DNA of 64,000 nt from Streptomyces sp. NBC_00414 (GTDB lineage Bacteria > Actinomycetota > Actinomycetes > Streptomycetales > Streptomycetaceae): positions 1,488,001 to 1,552,000 of the forward strand of contig NZ_CP107935.1 of assembly GCF_036038375.1 (NCBI RefSeq), given 5' to 3'. Position numbers and translations under genes: made by a program. A model generated the notes under the pieces. That model had not been told where the DNA came from. It did no database searches and saw only the letters and a program-made list of their open reading frames with translations. Shown here piece after piece: positions 1-8,857 of this stretch. Each line of letters begins with the position of its first letter. Within the stretch, counting starts at the first letter, position 1.

Positions 1-588
1 GTCGACCTGATGGGCAAGGACAAGGTCATCGCGCCCGGCAACGCCGAGTACGCGCAGAACCAGTCCCTCCAGGACTTCGCCAAGGACAAGACGGCGATGG
101 TGCTGTGGCAGACGGCGGCGAGCACGCTCAAGGCCCACGGCATGAGCGACGACGAGTGGGGTGTCGCGCCGGTGCCGGTCCAGTCCGGCGCTCCGGGCGC
201 CGACACGGCCGTCAACTCGATGGTGGCGGGCATCAACATGGCCGTCTTCAAGAACACCGACAACATCGACGGCGCCCGGAAGTTCGTGAAGTTCATGACG
301 AGCGACGCCGAGCAGAAGCTGCTCAACAAGACCTACGGGTCCATCCCGCCGGTCAAGGCGGCCCAGGAGGACCCCGCCTTCAACACGCCCGCCCTGAAGG
401 TCATCCGGGACACCCTCTCCAAGAGCGCGGCCCCGCTGCCGCAGGTGGCCAACGAGTCGCAGTTCGAGACCGCGGTCGGCACGGCGGTGAAGGAGCTCTT
501 CGCGGAGGCGGCGGCCGGCCGGCCGGTGACCACGGCCTCGGTCAAGGAGAAGCTCGACGAGGCCCAGCAGCAGATGCCGAAGAAGTGA
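1..588 (+). CDS. cebE: Sugar ABC transporter substrate-binding protein, C-terminal part (CebE-like)
   Basis: The reading frame is open from base 1 and the N-terminus with its lipoprotein signal lies outside the window; about 195 residues remain. The visible part has the closing portion of a carbohydrate-binding (family 1) extracellular solute-binding protein: a domain-closing strand (MVLWQTAAS), the 'FVKFMTSDAEQKLLNK' helix and a C-terminal helical tail ending KLDEAQQQMPKK. It would capture an oligosaccharide outside the membrane and deliver it to the two permeases that follow 7 bases downstream. The gene order binding protein, permease, permease, GH1 beta-glucosidase matches the Streptomyces cellobiose/cellotriose operon cebEFG-bglC; the name rests on that order, as the ligand cannot be read from this fragment. 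Confidence 0.72.
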   Translation, partial: VDLMGKDKVIAPGNAEYAQNQSLQDFAKDKTAMVLWQTAASTLKAHGMSDDEWGVAPVPVQSGAPGADTAVNSMVAGINMAVFKNTDNIDGARKFVKFMTSDAEQKLLNKTYGSIPPVKAAQEDPAFNTPALKVIRDTLSKSAAPLPQVANESQFETAVGTAVKELFAEAAAGRPVTTASVKEKLDEAQQQMPKK

Positions 589-595
589 GCGCTCG

Positions 596-1585
596 ATGAC
601 CGTGACCGCACAGCCCGCGGTCGGGAAGGAAGCACCGCCCGGTGCGCCGGCGCCTGCCCCGCGCCGCCGCCCCGGGCGGGTACGCCGGATAGCCCTGCCG
701 TATCTGCTCCTGCTGCCCGCCCTGCTCCTCGAACTCCTCGTCCACCTCGTGCCGATGGTGATCGGCATCGTCATGAGCTTCAAGGAGCTCACCCAGTTCT
801 ACATCCGCGACTGGGGCGCCGCGCCCTGGGCGGGCTTCGACAACTACAGCCTGTCCGTCGACTTCGACGCGCCCATCGGCAAGGCGCTGCTCCACTCGTT
901 CTTCGTCACCTGCGCGTTCACCGTGCTCTCCGTCGGTCTGTGCTGGCTGCTCGGCACGACGGCCGCGGTGTACATGCAGGAGAACTTCCGCGGCCGAGGT
1001 TTCCTGCGTGCCGTGTTCCTCGTCCCGTACGCGCTTCCGGTGTACGCGGCCGTCATCACCTGGGCATTCATGTTCCAGCGGGACAACGGCCTGGTGAACC
1101 ACGTGCTGCACGACCAGTTGGGCCTCACCGACAGCCCGTCGTTCTGGCTCATCGGCGACAACAGCTTCGTCGCGCTGCTCGTCGTGTCGGTGTGGAAGGG
1201 CTGGCCGTTCGCCTTCCTCATCGTGATGGCGGGCCTGCAGAACATCCCCAAGGAGCTGTACGAGGCGGCGGCGATCGACGGGGCCGGGATGATCCAGCAG
1301 CTGCGCCGCATCACGATGCCGTCGCTGCGCCCGGTCAACCAGGTGCTGGTCCTCGTGCTCTTCCTGTGGACGTTCAACGACTTCAACACGCCGTACGTGC
1401 TCTTCGGGAAAGCGGCGCCGGAAGCCGCCGATCTGATCTCGATCCACATCTACCAGTCGTCGTTCGTGACGTGGAACTTCGGGACAGGATCCGCGATGTC
1501 CGTGCTGCTTCTGCTGTTCCTGCTGGTGGTGACGGGTGTCTATCTCATCCTCACCTCACGCGGACGGAGGGGCGCCGATGCCTGA
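596..1585 (+). CDS. cebF: Sugar ABC transporter permease, MalF type (CebF-like)
   Basis: The protein has 329 residues. An Arg/Pro-rich cytoplasmic N-terminus (about residues 1-35) precedes six predicted membrane helices. The binding-protein-dependent permease loop that contacts the ATPase is visible as 'EAAAIDGAG' in the C-terminal half. It forms the membrane channel as a heterodimer with the next gene product. It starts 7 bases after the binding-protein stop, and its TGA overlaps the next start (ATGCCTGA), so the two are translationally coupled. No ATPase gene is nearby; Streptomyces sugar importers of this class commonly share the distant MsiK ATPase. Family assignment is secure, cellobiose specificity is inferred from gene order. 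Confidence 0.82.
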   Translation: MTVTAQPAVGKEAPPGAPAPAPRRRPGRVRRIALPYLLLLPALLLELLVHLVPMVIGIVMSFKELTQFYIRDWGAAPWAGFDNYSLSVDFDAPIGKALLHSFFVTCAFTVLSVGLCWLLGTTAAVYMQENFRGRGFLRAVFLVPYALPVYAAVITWAFMFQRDNGLVNHVLHDQLGLTDSPSFWLIGDNSFVALLVVSVWKGWPFAFLIVMAGLQNIPKELYEAAAIDGAGMIQQLRRITMPSLRPVNQVLVLVLFLWTFNDFNTPYVLFGKAAPEAADLISIHIYQSSFVTWNFGTGSAMSVLLLLFLLVVTGVYLILTSRGRRGADA

Positions 1586-2525
1586 GCGCACCGCTTCGAG
1601 TTCGGTTGTCCGTCCGCGGGTGCGTCGTGGCCGGTCGGGCAGTTCCCCGCGCCCCGTTGGCGCGCTGCCGTCGCGGCGGTCGCCCATGGCCGCGCCCCGG
1701 TCCTTCGTCTGGTCGCGACGGATCTTCCTCACGCTGCTCACCGGGTTCGTCCTGCTGCCGGTGTACGTGATGCTGTCCAGCTCGCTGAAGCCGCTGGAGG
1801 ACGTGTCCGGCGAGTTCCGCTGGGTGCCCAGCGGGCTGACGATCCGCCCCTACATCGACATCTGGTCAACCGTTCCGCTGGCGAAGTACTTCGTCAACTC
1901 GCTGATCGTGGCGGGTGCGGCGACGGTCCTGTCGGTGGTGATCGCGATCTTCGCGGCGTACGGGGTGAGCCGCTACCGCTTCCGCGGGAAGCGCCTGTTC
2001 ACCGTGACCGTGCTGTCCACCCAGATGTTCCCCGGGATCCTGTTCCTGCTCCCGCTGTTCCTGATCTACGTGAACATCGGCAACGCCACCGGTATCGCGC
2101 TCTTCGGCTCGCGGATCGGTCTGATCCTCACGTATCTGACGTTCTCGCTGCCGTTCTCGATCTGGATGCTGATCGGGTACTTCGAGTCGGTGCCGCGCGA
2201 CCTGGACGAGGCGGCGATGGTCGACGGCAACGGGCCGCTCGGCGCGCTCTTCCGGGTCGTCGTGCCGGCGGCGGTGCCGGGCATCGTCGCGGTCGCCGTG
2301 TACGCGTTCATGACGGCGTGGGGCGAGGTGCTGTTCGCGTCGGTGATGACCAACGACACCACCCGCACGCTCGCCGTCGGGCTCCAGGGCTACGCCACGC
2401 AGAACGACGTGTACTGGAACCAGGTCATGGCCGCGTCGCTCGTGGTGAGCGTTCCCGTGGTCGCCGGGTTCCTGCTGCTCCAGCGCTACCTGGTCGCCGG
2501 GCTGACCGCCGGAGCCGTCAAGTGA
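1578..2525 (+). CDS. cebG: Sugar ABC transporter permease, MalG type (CebG-like)
   Basis: The 315-residue inner-membrane permease has the MalG-type ATPase-coupling loop '[10 protein letters not shown]' and about six hydrophobic segments. The ATG at 1578 is chosen because GGAGGGG precedes it at good spacing and it overlaps the stop of the preceding permease. The first 36 residues are Arg/Ser/Pro-rich and unusual. The DNA at 1623-1662 that encodes much of this stretch resembles an intergenic repeat found elsewhere in the window, so the N-terminus may be a captured repeat; an alternative ATG at 1686, without a clear ribosome site, would skip it. It pairs with the preceding permease; its stop overlaps a possible GTG of the glucosidase gene. 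Confidence 0.8.
   Translation: MPERTASSSVVRPRVRRGRSGSSPRPVGALPSRRSPMAAPRSFVWSRRIFLTLLTGFVLLPVYVMLSSSLKPLEDVSGEFRWVPSGLTIRPYIDIWSTVPLAKYFVNSLIVAGAATVLSVVIAIFAAYGVSRYRFRGKRLFTVTVLSTQMFPGILFLLPLFLIYVNIGNATGIALFGSRIGLILTYLTFSLPFSIWMLIGYFESVPRDLDEAAMVDGNGPLGALFRVVVPAAVPGIVAVAVYAFMTAWGEVLFASVMTNDTTRTLAVGLQGYATQNDVYWNQVMAASLVVSVPVVAGFLLLQRYLVAGLTAGAVK
1623..1662. repeat. Dispersed GC-rich intergenic repeat captured in a coding region
   Basis: Read on the minus strand this segment has the core GGGGCGCGGGGAACTGC followed by a Gly/Cys-rich arm ending GGCCACGACG. The same pattern occurs between genes at about 34608-34665, and in longer form at 16088-16147, 25821-25900 and 30982-31050. Here it lies inside the 5' end of the second permease gene. 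Confidence 0.55.
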
Positions 2526-2575
2526 CCACCGCTCCCCCCACAACGCCCAACTCCCCCATGTCGGAAAGGACTTCT

Positions 2576-3934
2576 GTGACCATCGATCTCGCCGCACTTC
2601 CCCAGGACTTCGTGTGGGGCACGGCCACCTCGGCGTACCAGATCGAAGGTGCCGTGGCCGAGGACGGCCGTTCGCCCTCCATCTGGGACACCTTCTCGCA
2701 CACACCGGGGAAGGTGGACGGCGACGACCACGGGGATGTCGCCTGCGACCACTACCACCGGTGGCGCGAGGACATCGCCCTGATGAAGGAACTGGGCACC
2801 AACGCGTACCGGCTGTCGATCGCCTGGCCGCGGGTCGTGCCCGGCGGCGACGGCCCCGCGAACGCCAAGGGGCTCGACTTCTACGACTCGCTGATCGACG
2901 GTCTGCTGGAGGCCGGCATCACGCCGTCGGTCACGCTGTACCACTGGGACCTTCCGCAGGTGCTCCAGGACCGCGGCGGCTGGACCGAACGCGACACGGC
3001 ACACCACCTGGCCGCGTACGCGACGGTCGTGGCCGAACGCCTCGGCGACCGCGTCCAGCACTGGACGACCCTCAACGAGCCGCTGTGCTCGGCCTGGATC
3101 GGCCATCTGGAGGGCCGGATGGCCCCGGGCCTGACCGACCTCACGGCGGCCGTCCGCGCCTCGTACCACCTGCTCCTCGGCCACGGCCTCGCCACCCAGG
3201 CGATCCGCGCCGCGGCCCCCGGCGCCCAGGTCGGCATCGTCAACAACCTGTCCTATGTCGAGGCCGCCACCGAGCGGCCCGAGGACATCGCGGCGGCCCG
3301 GCGCATGGACGGGCACACCAACCGCTGGTGGCTCGACCCGGTGCACGGCCGCGGCTTCCCGGCGGACATGCGCGAGGTGTACGGAGTCGAACTCCCGGAA
3401 CGAGAGGGCGACTTGGCGGTCATGGCCCAGCCGCTGGACTGGCTGGGGCTCAACTACTACTTCCCGTCGGCCATCGCGGACGACCCGACGGGCCCGGCCC
3501 CGTACGCCGCCGCCGTACGCCGGCACGGTGTGCCGCGCACGGCCATGGACTGGGAGATCGACGCGGCCGGCATCGAGAGCCTGCTGCTGCGCCTCACGGA
3601 CGACTACGGCGCCCAGAAGCTGTACGTCACCGAGAACGGCTCCGCCTACCCGGACGTCGTACGCCCCGACGGCACCGTCCACGATCCCGAGCGCACTCTG
3701 TATCTCGAACAGCACCTGGCGGCCTGCGCCTCAGCGGCCCGCAAGGGGGCCCCGCTGGCGGGTTACTTCGCCTGGTCGCTGCTGGACAACTTCGAGTGGG
3801 CGTACGGCTACGACAAGCGGTTCGGCCTCGTCCACGTCGATTACCGGACGCAGCGGCGCACGGTGAAGGGAAGCGGGCGCCGGTACGCCGAGATCGTCCG
3901 GGAGCACGGCGGGCTGGTGCCCAAGGCCGCCTGA
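2576..3934 (+). CDS. bglC: GH1 beta-glucosidase (BglC-like)
   Basis: A 452-residue family GH1 retaining beta-glucosidase, the usual length for the family. The N-terminal GH1 signature [14 protein letters not shown] is followed by the acid/base motif T-LNEP (Glu168) and the nucleophile motif Y-VTENG (Glu353). It has no signal peptide, so it acts in the cytoplasm, splitting imported beta-glucosides such as cellobiose to glucose. The GTG at 2576 is preferred because GGAAAGGA lies five bases upstream; in-frame alternatives are ATG 2558 and GTG 2522, the latter overlapping the permease stop. It is the last gene of the transporter operon and meets the convergent phosphotransferase gene after three bases. 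Confidence 0.88.
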   Translation: MTIDLAALPQDFVWGTATSAYQIEGAVAEDGRSPSIWDTFSHTPGKVDGDDHGDVACDHYHRWREDIALMKELGTNAYRLSIAWPRVVPGGDGPANAKGLDFYDSLIDGLLEAGITPSVTLYHWDLPQVLQDRGGWTERDTAHHLAAYATVVAERLGDRVQHWTTLNEPLCSAWIGHLEGRMAPGLTDLTAAVRASYHLLLGHGLATQAIRAAAPGAQVGIVNNLSYVEAATERPEDIAAARRMDGHTNRWWLDPVHGRGFPADMREVYGVELPEREGDLAVMAQPLDWLGLNYYFPSAIADDPTGPAPYAAAVRRHGVPRTAMDWEIDAAGIESLLLRLTDDYGAQKLYVTENGSAYPDVVRPDGTVHDPERTLYLEQHLAACASAARKGAPLAGYFAWSLLDNFEWAYGYDKRFGLVHVDYRTQRRTVKGSGRRYAEIVREHGGLVPKAA

Positions 3935-3937
3935 GGC

Positions 3938-4981
3938 CTACCGGGCCAACTCGTCCAGCGCCGCCACGAGTTCCGGGGCCACCGTGTCCCGGAGCCAGGC
4001 GTCGTGCTCGTCCCCCATGTCCCGGGGGATCGTCTCGGTGAGCATGATCAGGTAGAGGTAGCTGCGGTAGAGGGCGAGGCGGCGGCGGGCCGGGTCGGTG
4101 AACTCGGCCCGCCCGCCGCCTTCCTGATACCCCGCCAGGAAATCGCGGTCCTTCTCGATGTCGTCGAGCAGCGCCAGGGACACGAAGTCCGCCAAAGGGT
4201 CGCCCCAGAACATGCGCTCGCCGTCGATCAGCCCGCCGATCCTGGGGCCGCCGGCACCGGCCGGGCGTTCGACCAGGATGTTCCCCCGCCACAGGTCGAA
4301 GTGCACCAGGCGCGGAACGGTCACTTCGTCCAGAGCACCGTAGGCGGACGCGGCCGTGCGGGCCGTCTCCTCCAACGGACGCGGCAGCCAGGCCTCGTAC
4401 CGGCGGGCGTCGTGCAGGACGGCCGCGTACATGGCGGTGAAGGCGGAACGCCAGTCGGCGGACAGGGGGCCTAGCGCGCCGGACGGATAGCCGAAACCGG
4501 GTCCGGTCACCCGGTGGAGACTGGCCACCCGGACCCCCAACTGCCTTCGCAGGGGACCCTGTTCGTCCGCCGTGAAGCGGTCGTCCCACATGTCGCCCGG
4601 ACAGGCCGTCATCAGCAGATGGCGGCCGGTCGGCGTGGACTCTTCGGCGGACGCCTCGAAGGAGACGCCCACCACGCGTGGCACGGGCACGTCGACCGTG
4701 GCGGCCGCGCGGTAGAACTCCGCCTCCGAGACGAGGAGTTCGCGCTCGTGGCTCAGACCGGGCGCGTCCGGCGGGGGCGGGATCTTCAGCACGTACCGGC
4801 TGCCGTCGGTGAGCAGCAGTTCCTCGACGGTGTTGTACGTTCCGCCGCTGAGCGGACGGCACCGGGCGAGGCGGTCCGCCGCGATTCCGGCGGCCTCCAG
4901 GATCCGTCCGACCCGTTCCTCCGGCATGCCGGCCCACCCCGTCCTCGACGCCGGTGTCTCCGCCGAGCCACCGGAACGCAT
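3938..4981 (-). CDS. Aminoglycoside/choline-type phosphotransferase family protein
   Basis: A protein of about 347 residues with the kinase-like fold of the APH family. The catalytic loop reads VHFDLWRGNI (H-x-D-x4-N) and the metal-binding segment LIDGERMFWGDPLADF follows; an N-terminal lobe has the nucleotide-loop-like LSGGTYNTVEELLL and the strand lysine in YVLKIP. It should transfer phosphate from ATP or GTP to a small hydroxylated substrate; which one is not visible, and genes of this type in Streptomyces are often not resistance genes. The ATG at 4981 is chosen; a second ATG at 4927 (329 residues) is also plausible. It is monocistronic, convergent with the glucosidase and divergent from the large repeat protein. 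Confidence 0.75.
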   Translation of the reverse strand: MRSGGSAETPASRTGWAGMPEERVGRILEAAGIAADRLARCRPLSGGTYNTVEELLLTDGSRYVLKIPPPPDAPGLSHERELLVSEAEFYRAAATVDVPVPRVVGVSFEASAEESTPTGRHLLMTACPGDMWDDRFTADEQGPLRRQLGVRVASLHRVTGPGFGYPSGALGPLSADWRSAFTAMYAAVLHDARRYEAWLPRPLEETARTAASAYGALDEVTVPRLVHFDLWRGNILVERPAGAGGPRIGGLIDGERMFWGDPLADFVSLALLDDIEKDRDFLAGYQEGGGRAEFTDPARRRLALYRSYLYLIMLTETIPRDMGDEHDAWLRDTVAPELVAALDELAR

Positions 4982-5060
4982 CTCGCTCGAAGAATAAACA
5001 CAAAGGAAACATCCGACTCGGTCACCACAGGTACGTTTCCCGAAATGTTGTCGTGTTCCC

Positions 5061-5091
5061 TTGTTCACGTTGCGTTCTTTTTCGATATAAA
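5061..5091 (+). promoter_or_regulatory. Candidate promoter in an AT-rich island
   Basis: The 169-base divergent gap 4982-5150 is strikingly AT-rich for this genome. TTGTTC (5061-5066) and TATAAA (5086-5091) form a plausible -35/-10 pair with a long 19-base spacer, upstream of the gene starting at 5151. Base composition is the main support. Confidence 0.35.
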
Positions 5092-5150
5092 AATATTTGC
5101 GCCCGATACCCCTTTTGCCCTGGTGTCCTGAATCCTCAGAAGGAGCTTCC

Positions 5151-7496
5151 GTGCTGGACCGCCCGCGCGAGACCCGGACACGTCGCACGGACGCCGCTGG
5201 TCCGGCCAAGCGCCGTACTCAGAGGCCACAGCCTTCGCTGGCCTCCTTGCAGGGCAAAGCGGGAAACAGAGCCGTTGCGGCGGCGATCCAGCGTGCGTCG
5301 AACGGTCCTCGCCCGAGTTCCGCAGGCGGAGATCGGCGGCAGGCGGGCTCCTCCGAGGTGGACGCCTTGGCGATCGGCAGGGGTCGGTCGAATTCAGCCC
5401 CCGCCGACCTGCCCCAGGCTGCCGAACCGCCGCAGCTCTCTCGGGAGGAGCAGGGGGCGTCGGAGGAGAGCCGTCGGGCGGCGGCGTATCGACAGGTGGC
5501 GGTGGATGCGGCGGTGGAGGGTGGTCGGCGGCCGGGGGTGTCGGAGGAGCGGCGGCGACGGGTCGGGGCGGTGGCGACGGACGCGGCGGCGGAAGGGCGC
5601 CGCCGGGAGGAAGCCGCGGAAGAACGCCGCCGAATCGCAGCAGTAGCGACAGACGCGGCAACCGAAGGACGCCGACGACCAAGAGCACTGGAAGAACGAC
5701 GGCGCCAGGTCGGGGCGGTGGCAACGGACGCGGCGGCAGAAGGGCGCCGCCGGCAAGAGGCCGCGGAAGAACGCCGCCGAATCGCAGCAGTAGCGACAGA
5801 CGCGGCAACCGAAGGACGCCGACGACCAAGAGCACTGGAAGAACGACGGCGCCAGGTCGGGGCGGTGGCAACGGACGCGGCGGCAGAAGGGCGCCGCCGG
5901 CAAGAGGCCGCGGCGGCACGGGAACAGCCTGAGCGTCAAGAAGTCACCGAGGTGCAGGAGCAGCCCGAGCGTGAAGAGACCGCGGTGGAGGAGCGGCACC
6001 AACAGGAAGCAGCAGCGGCGGCGGCTGCGCAGGGGCAGAGTCAGCAGGACCGGAGTCAGCAGGAGGCGAAGCGGCGTCGAAGTGGGCTGCGGCGCTTGGC
6101 CGGTGCCGGGGGAAAGCTGAAGAGGGTCGCCGGGAAGATACGACAGATCCTCGCCACCCCGTCCAGGACCGACAAGGGCAAGAAGATCCTTGACCAGCCC
6201 GACACGGTGGCCAACCGGATCAACGCGCCCACGGAGGGCGGCGTCCGGATGCACGGGCAGGCCACGGGCGACACCGGTCAGGTACAGGCCACCGCGATCG
6301 TCGCCCAGGTCGACACCGGGATCAACGCGGTGACCGATGTCCTGGGGGTGGTCAACGACGCGCGTGCTCTGAACGCCGCGCGCAAGGGCCGCACAGGCGC
6401 GGGGCCGGAGTCCCACAAGCCCAGGAAGGACATGAACGGGAAGCCTCTCGGCGTGGCACAGAACGTCGGCATGGTCGCCGGCGATGCCACCGGCATGGCC
6501 AACGCCGCGGTGCGAAACGCCGGCCAGTTGGGCGGGGTGTCCGCGCTCGGGGAGGCGACCGGCGTTTTCAGCGTGTTCTATTCCACGCTGATAGCCGCCC
6601 GTGATTCCACTGTCATCTGGAAGACCTACAACAAGAACCGCGCACTCAAGGGTCTGGCACAGGGACCTTCCGGTGCGGCGCCGGGGAACGAGGGCCGACT
6701 CCAGGACGTACGCGACCGGTTGGGGGAGGTACAGCAGCAGACGGCCGGGGCAGGGGCCTCGCGGGAGCAAGTGGCCGACCGGTCGGACACTGTCGCGGTG
6801 GAAGTGGACGCGGCCGCCGCGGAACTGGGAGCCGGCGTCCTTGAGCTCAACCAACTGCTGCATGCCGAACTGGCCCAGATAATCCAGTACGCACGGCACA
6901 AGCAGCACACCAAGATGGGTAAACGCATCACCAGCCTCGGGGGAAACACGGTGCGTACCGCCGGCGGTGGCCTCGCGATCGCCGCCGCTGCCGGGGCGAT
7001 CGGCGGCCCGGCGGCACCTGCCGTGGCCGGCGCGGCAGCGGCCCTCCTGCTCAGCGGCGCTCTCTACAAGGGAGCCAGGGCGGGCAGCAACCGGTATGTC
7101 GCCTCGCGGCACCCCGACCGGTGGGCCAGGCCCACACCGGCTCAGGCCGAGTCCGGGACGGACCGGCCCGAGGCAGCCGCATCGGCATCCCCGCCCGCGC
7201 CCGCCGCACGCCGCGACGCGCTGAAGGAGTTCTTCAAGGTGACGAAATCCGTCCAACAGGGCGAGCGTCACTTCATGGCGCAGAAACTCTATGCGCTCGC
7301 GGCCGGCCCGGACGTCCCCGCGAGCAGGAACGCTCCCGACGGCGTCCGTGAGTCGGCACGTGCGCTGCTAGGGGTCCTCAAAGCCGGCCCGTCCCAGCAC
7401 AAGCAGTCGCCGCAGGAGTGGGCTGCGTCGCTCAACGACCCCGCGCAGCAGAGCGCCTGGGAGAAGGAGATAGCCAACCAGCTCTCCTCGGCCTGA
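5151..7496 (+). CDS. Large repeat-bearing protein with contractile-injection-cargo-like N-terminus
   Basis: A 781-residue protein; GTG 5151 has AAGGAG five bases upstream. Residues 28-48 contain 'LQGKAGNRAVAAAIQR', resembling the LQ-x-AGN-x-AV-x-x-LLQR motif known near the N-termini of DUF4157-type and other cargo of actinobacterial extracellular contractile injection systems. Residues about 103-252 hold six 24/25-residue Arg/Glu-rich helical repeats (EERRR...AVATDAA-EGRRR), including a perfect 49-residue duplication. A Gln/Glu-rich stretch follows, then a helical region and a long Ala/Gly hydrophobic hairpin (about residues 605-642) that could enter membranes. No catalytic domain is recognised. 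The AT-rich upstream region and Glu/Arg repeats are unlike its neighbours. Function is unknown; secreted toxin or injected cargo is an inference. Confidence 0.6.
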   Translation: MLDRPRETRTRRTDAAGPAKRRTQRPQPSLASLQGKAGNRAVAAAIQRASNGPRPSSAGGDRRQAGSSEVDALAIGRGRSNSAPADLPQAAEPPQLSREEQGASEESRRAAAYRQVAVDAAVEGGRRPGVSEERRRRVGAVATDAAAEGRRREEAAEERRRIAAVATDAATEGRRRPRALEERRRQVGAVATDAAAEGRRRQEAAEERRRIAAVATDAATEGRRRPRALEERRRQVGAVATDAAAEGRRRQEAAAAREQPERQEVTEVQEQPEREETAVEERHQQEAAAAAAAQGQSQQDRSQQEAKRRRSGLRRLAGAGGKLKRVAGKIRQILATPSRTDKGKKILDQPDTVANRINAPTEGGVRMHGQATGDTGQVQATAIVAQVDTGINAVTDVLGVVNDARALNAARKGRTGAGPESHKPRKDMNGKPLGVAQNVGMVAGDATGMANAAVRNAGQLGGVSALGEATGVFSVFYSTLIAARDSTVIWKTYNKNRALKGLAQGPSGAAPGNEGRLQDVRDRLGEVQQQTAGAGASREQVADRSDTVAVEVDAAAAELGAGVLELNQLLHAELAQIIQYARHKQHTKMGKRITSLGGNTVRTAGGGLAIAAAAGAIGGPAAPAVAGAAAALLLSGALYKGARAGSNRYVASRHPDRWARPTPAQAESGTDRPEAAASASPPAPAARRDALKEFFKVTKSVQQGERHFMAQKLYALAAGPDVPASRNAPDGVRESARALLGVLKAGPSQHKQSPQEWAASLNDPAQQSAWEKEIANQLSSA
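5614..5907 (+). repeat. Perfect tandem duplication, 2 x 147 bp, in-frame
   Basis: 5614-5760 and 5761-5907 read as identical at the nucleotide level, encoding 49 residues twice. Each unit consists of two diverged 24/25-residue sub-repeats. Flanking copies at about 5455-5613 are degenerate, so the array is old with one recent duplication. Confidence 0.9.
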
Positions 7497-7712
7497 GCCG
7501 CACCCTCAAGAGGGGCCTGCCCCTGCGCGCGCCGCCACACGGAATCACGGGCACGGCTCCCGACAACAGGCGCCCTCGGCCGCCACGATGCGCGACCCCC
7601 TCCCCGACACTTCGGCGTGTACGGGGCGCAGTTCCTGCCCGACGCGAACCCGCACGGGACCCGCGGCGCCCACCCCCGACCACGAGCAAACCGGACCGCA
7701 TAAGCTCCCCGC

Positions 7713-8111
7713 ATGGAACAGAGCGAGATCATCCTCCGAGCGATCGGCGTCCTGACCGAGACCCAGGAAATGGTGCGCAGGCTCAACGAGGACACCGACG
7801 TCGACATAGACGCCGGCGAGGCCCAACTGGGCAGGCTGGTGACGGAGGTCTTCCCGTCGGTCGAGGTCCCCGGCGACGCGACCCCCGCCGAGGCCGGCCA
7901 GGCGGTCGTGGACGCCCTGATGCCCGCGGCCATCTCCCTGGTCGGCGCCTTCGCCTTCCTGTTCTCGGAACTCGCCGACATCCACGACACGGAACGCTCC
8001 GACATCAAGAGCACCGACCTCCTTCGCACCCTCGCTCTCCGCCTGTCCGACACGGACTCGAACGCCGGACCCGGCTCCGGCCCCGATGCGGACCCCGGCG
8101 GCGACGCGTAG
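7713..8111 (+). CDS. Small acidic hypothetical protein
   Basis: A 132-residue acidic protein I do not recognise. An amphipathic N-terminal half (EQSEIILRAIGVLTETQEMV) leads to a hydrophobic segment around residues 70-90 (AAISLVGAFAFLFSELADI) that is either a membrane helix or a buried core helix, and the Asp/Gly/Pro tail is disordered. No ribosome site is seen before the ATG, but TAAGCT at 7701-7706 fits a -10 box six bases upstream, so the message may be leaderless. It lies 216 bases downstream of the large repeat protein on the same strand; a partner role with that protein is possible but unsupported. Confidence 0.55.
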   Translation: MEQSEIILRAIGVLTETQEMVRRLNEDTDVDIDAGEAQLGRLVTEVFPSVEVPGDATPAEAGQAVVDALMPAAISLVGAFAFLFSELADIHDTERSDIKSTDLLRTLALRLSDTDSNAGPGSGPDADPGGDA

Positions 8112-8186
8112 CGATGTCCGACGTTTCCCCCGCCGCCGCTGGTCACGCCTCCGGCACCTTCACCATGAGGTACCCGAAAAAATCCA

Positions 8187-8242
8187 TTGGCTGTCGTCGG
8201 ATCGGCTACGTAACATAGGTCAGAACCTAGTACCCCTAGGTT
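8187..8242 (+). promoter_or_regulatory. Promoter with overlapping inverted repeats before the FBP gene
   Basis: TTGGCT (8187-8192) and TAACAT (8211-8216) are separated by 18 bases. Just downstream lies a perfect dyad with arms AACCTAG/CTAGGTT around TACCC (8224-8242), overlapped by a second, TAGGT-CAGA-ACCTA (8216-8229). The position near the expected transcription start suggests a repressor operator or a mutually exclusive leader hairpin pair. Confidence 0.45.
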
Positions 8243-8280
8243 GATCTCAGTCGCTCCCGATCCGCCAGGAGAAGCCCGCC

Positions 8281-8775
8281 ATGGAGCCGCTCACCGAGCA
8301 GGACATCCGCAATTCGTTCGTCAACTGCTCCAAGGGAGAGGCGAAACGACTGTTCGTACCGCACGACCTCGCGGAGCGGCCGTGGGAGCATCTGGACTTC
8401 CTGGGCTGGCGCGATCCCGGGGCACCGGACCGCAGCTACCTGGTGACCGAGCGGTCCGGCGGCCCCGTGGGCGTGACCCTGCGCTTCCCCTCGCAGCAGC
8501 GGGGCTTCACGCACCGCAGCATGTGCTCGCTGTGCCTGACCACGCACCCGGGAAACGGGGTCTCCCTGATGACGGCCCGCAAGGTGGGCGTACCCGGCCG
8601 CGAGGGCAATTCGGTCGGCGTCTACATCTGTACCGACCTCGCCTGCTCCCTCTACGTACGCGGCAAGAAGCTGCCCGGACCAGGGGCGCGCTTCGAGGAG
8701 AGCCTCACCGTGGACGAGCAGGTCACCCGCACGAACGGCCATCTGGCCGCCTTCCTGGACCGCCTGTACTCCTGA
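8281..8775 (+). CDS. FBP-domain (treble-clef zinc finger) protein
   Basis: The 164-residue protein matches the Streptomyces FBP-domain family, whose C-terminal treble-clef finger is shared with EF-G-binding FusB-type proteins. Two cysteine pairs that should bind zinc are visible: CSLC with a following TTH, and C-x4-C in 'ICTDLACSLY'. The N-terminal half 'LTEQDIRNSFVNCSKGEAKRL' is typical of the group. A cytoplasmic ribosome- or translation-factor-related role is inferred from the FusB relationship. The gene stands alone downstream of the dyad-containing promoter at 8187-8242. Confidence 0.75.
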   Translation: MEPLTEQDIRNSFVNCSKGEAKRLFVPHDLAERPWEHLDFLGWRDPGAPDRSYLVTERSGGPVGVTLRFPSQQRGFTHRSMCSLCLTTHPGNGVSLMTARKVGVPGREGNSVGVYICTDLACSLYVRGKKLPGPGARFEESLTVDEQVTRTNGHLAAFLDRLYS

Positions 8776-8857
8776 CCGGCCGGGCAGTCGGTGTCATCGG
8801 CGGAGCTGCTCCCTCCGTTCGTGTTCGATGCGGGTGTCGAACGGGAAGTGGCCAAGG

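Noticed and set aside
587..594. GAGCGCTC between the binding-protein and permease genes as a CebR box
   Set aside because: Only the eight-base core matches TGGGAGCGCTCCCA; the outer positions do not, and it overlaps the stop codon of a coupled operon.
542..1447. Long minus-strand frames opposite the transporter and glucosidase genes (also 2486-3715)
   Set aside because: High-GC shadow frames: no ribosome site, Arg/His/Gly-rich composition and complete overlap with well-supported genes.
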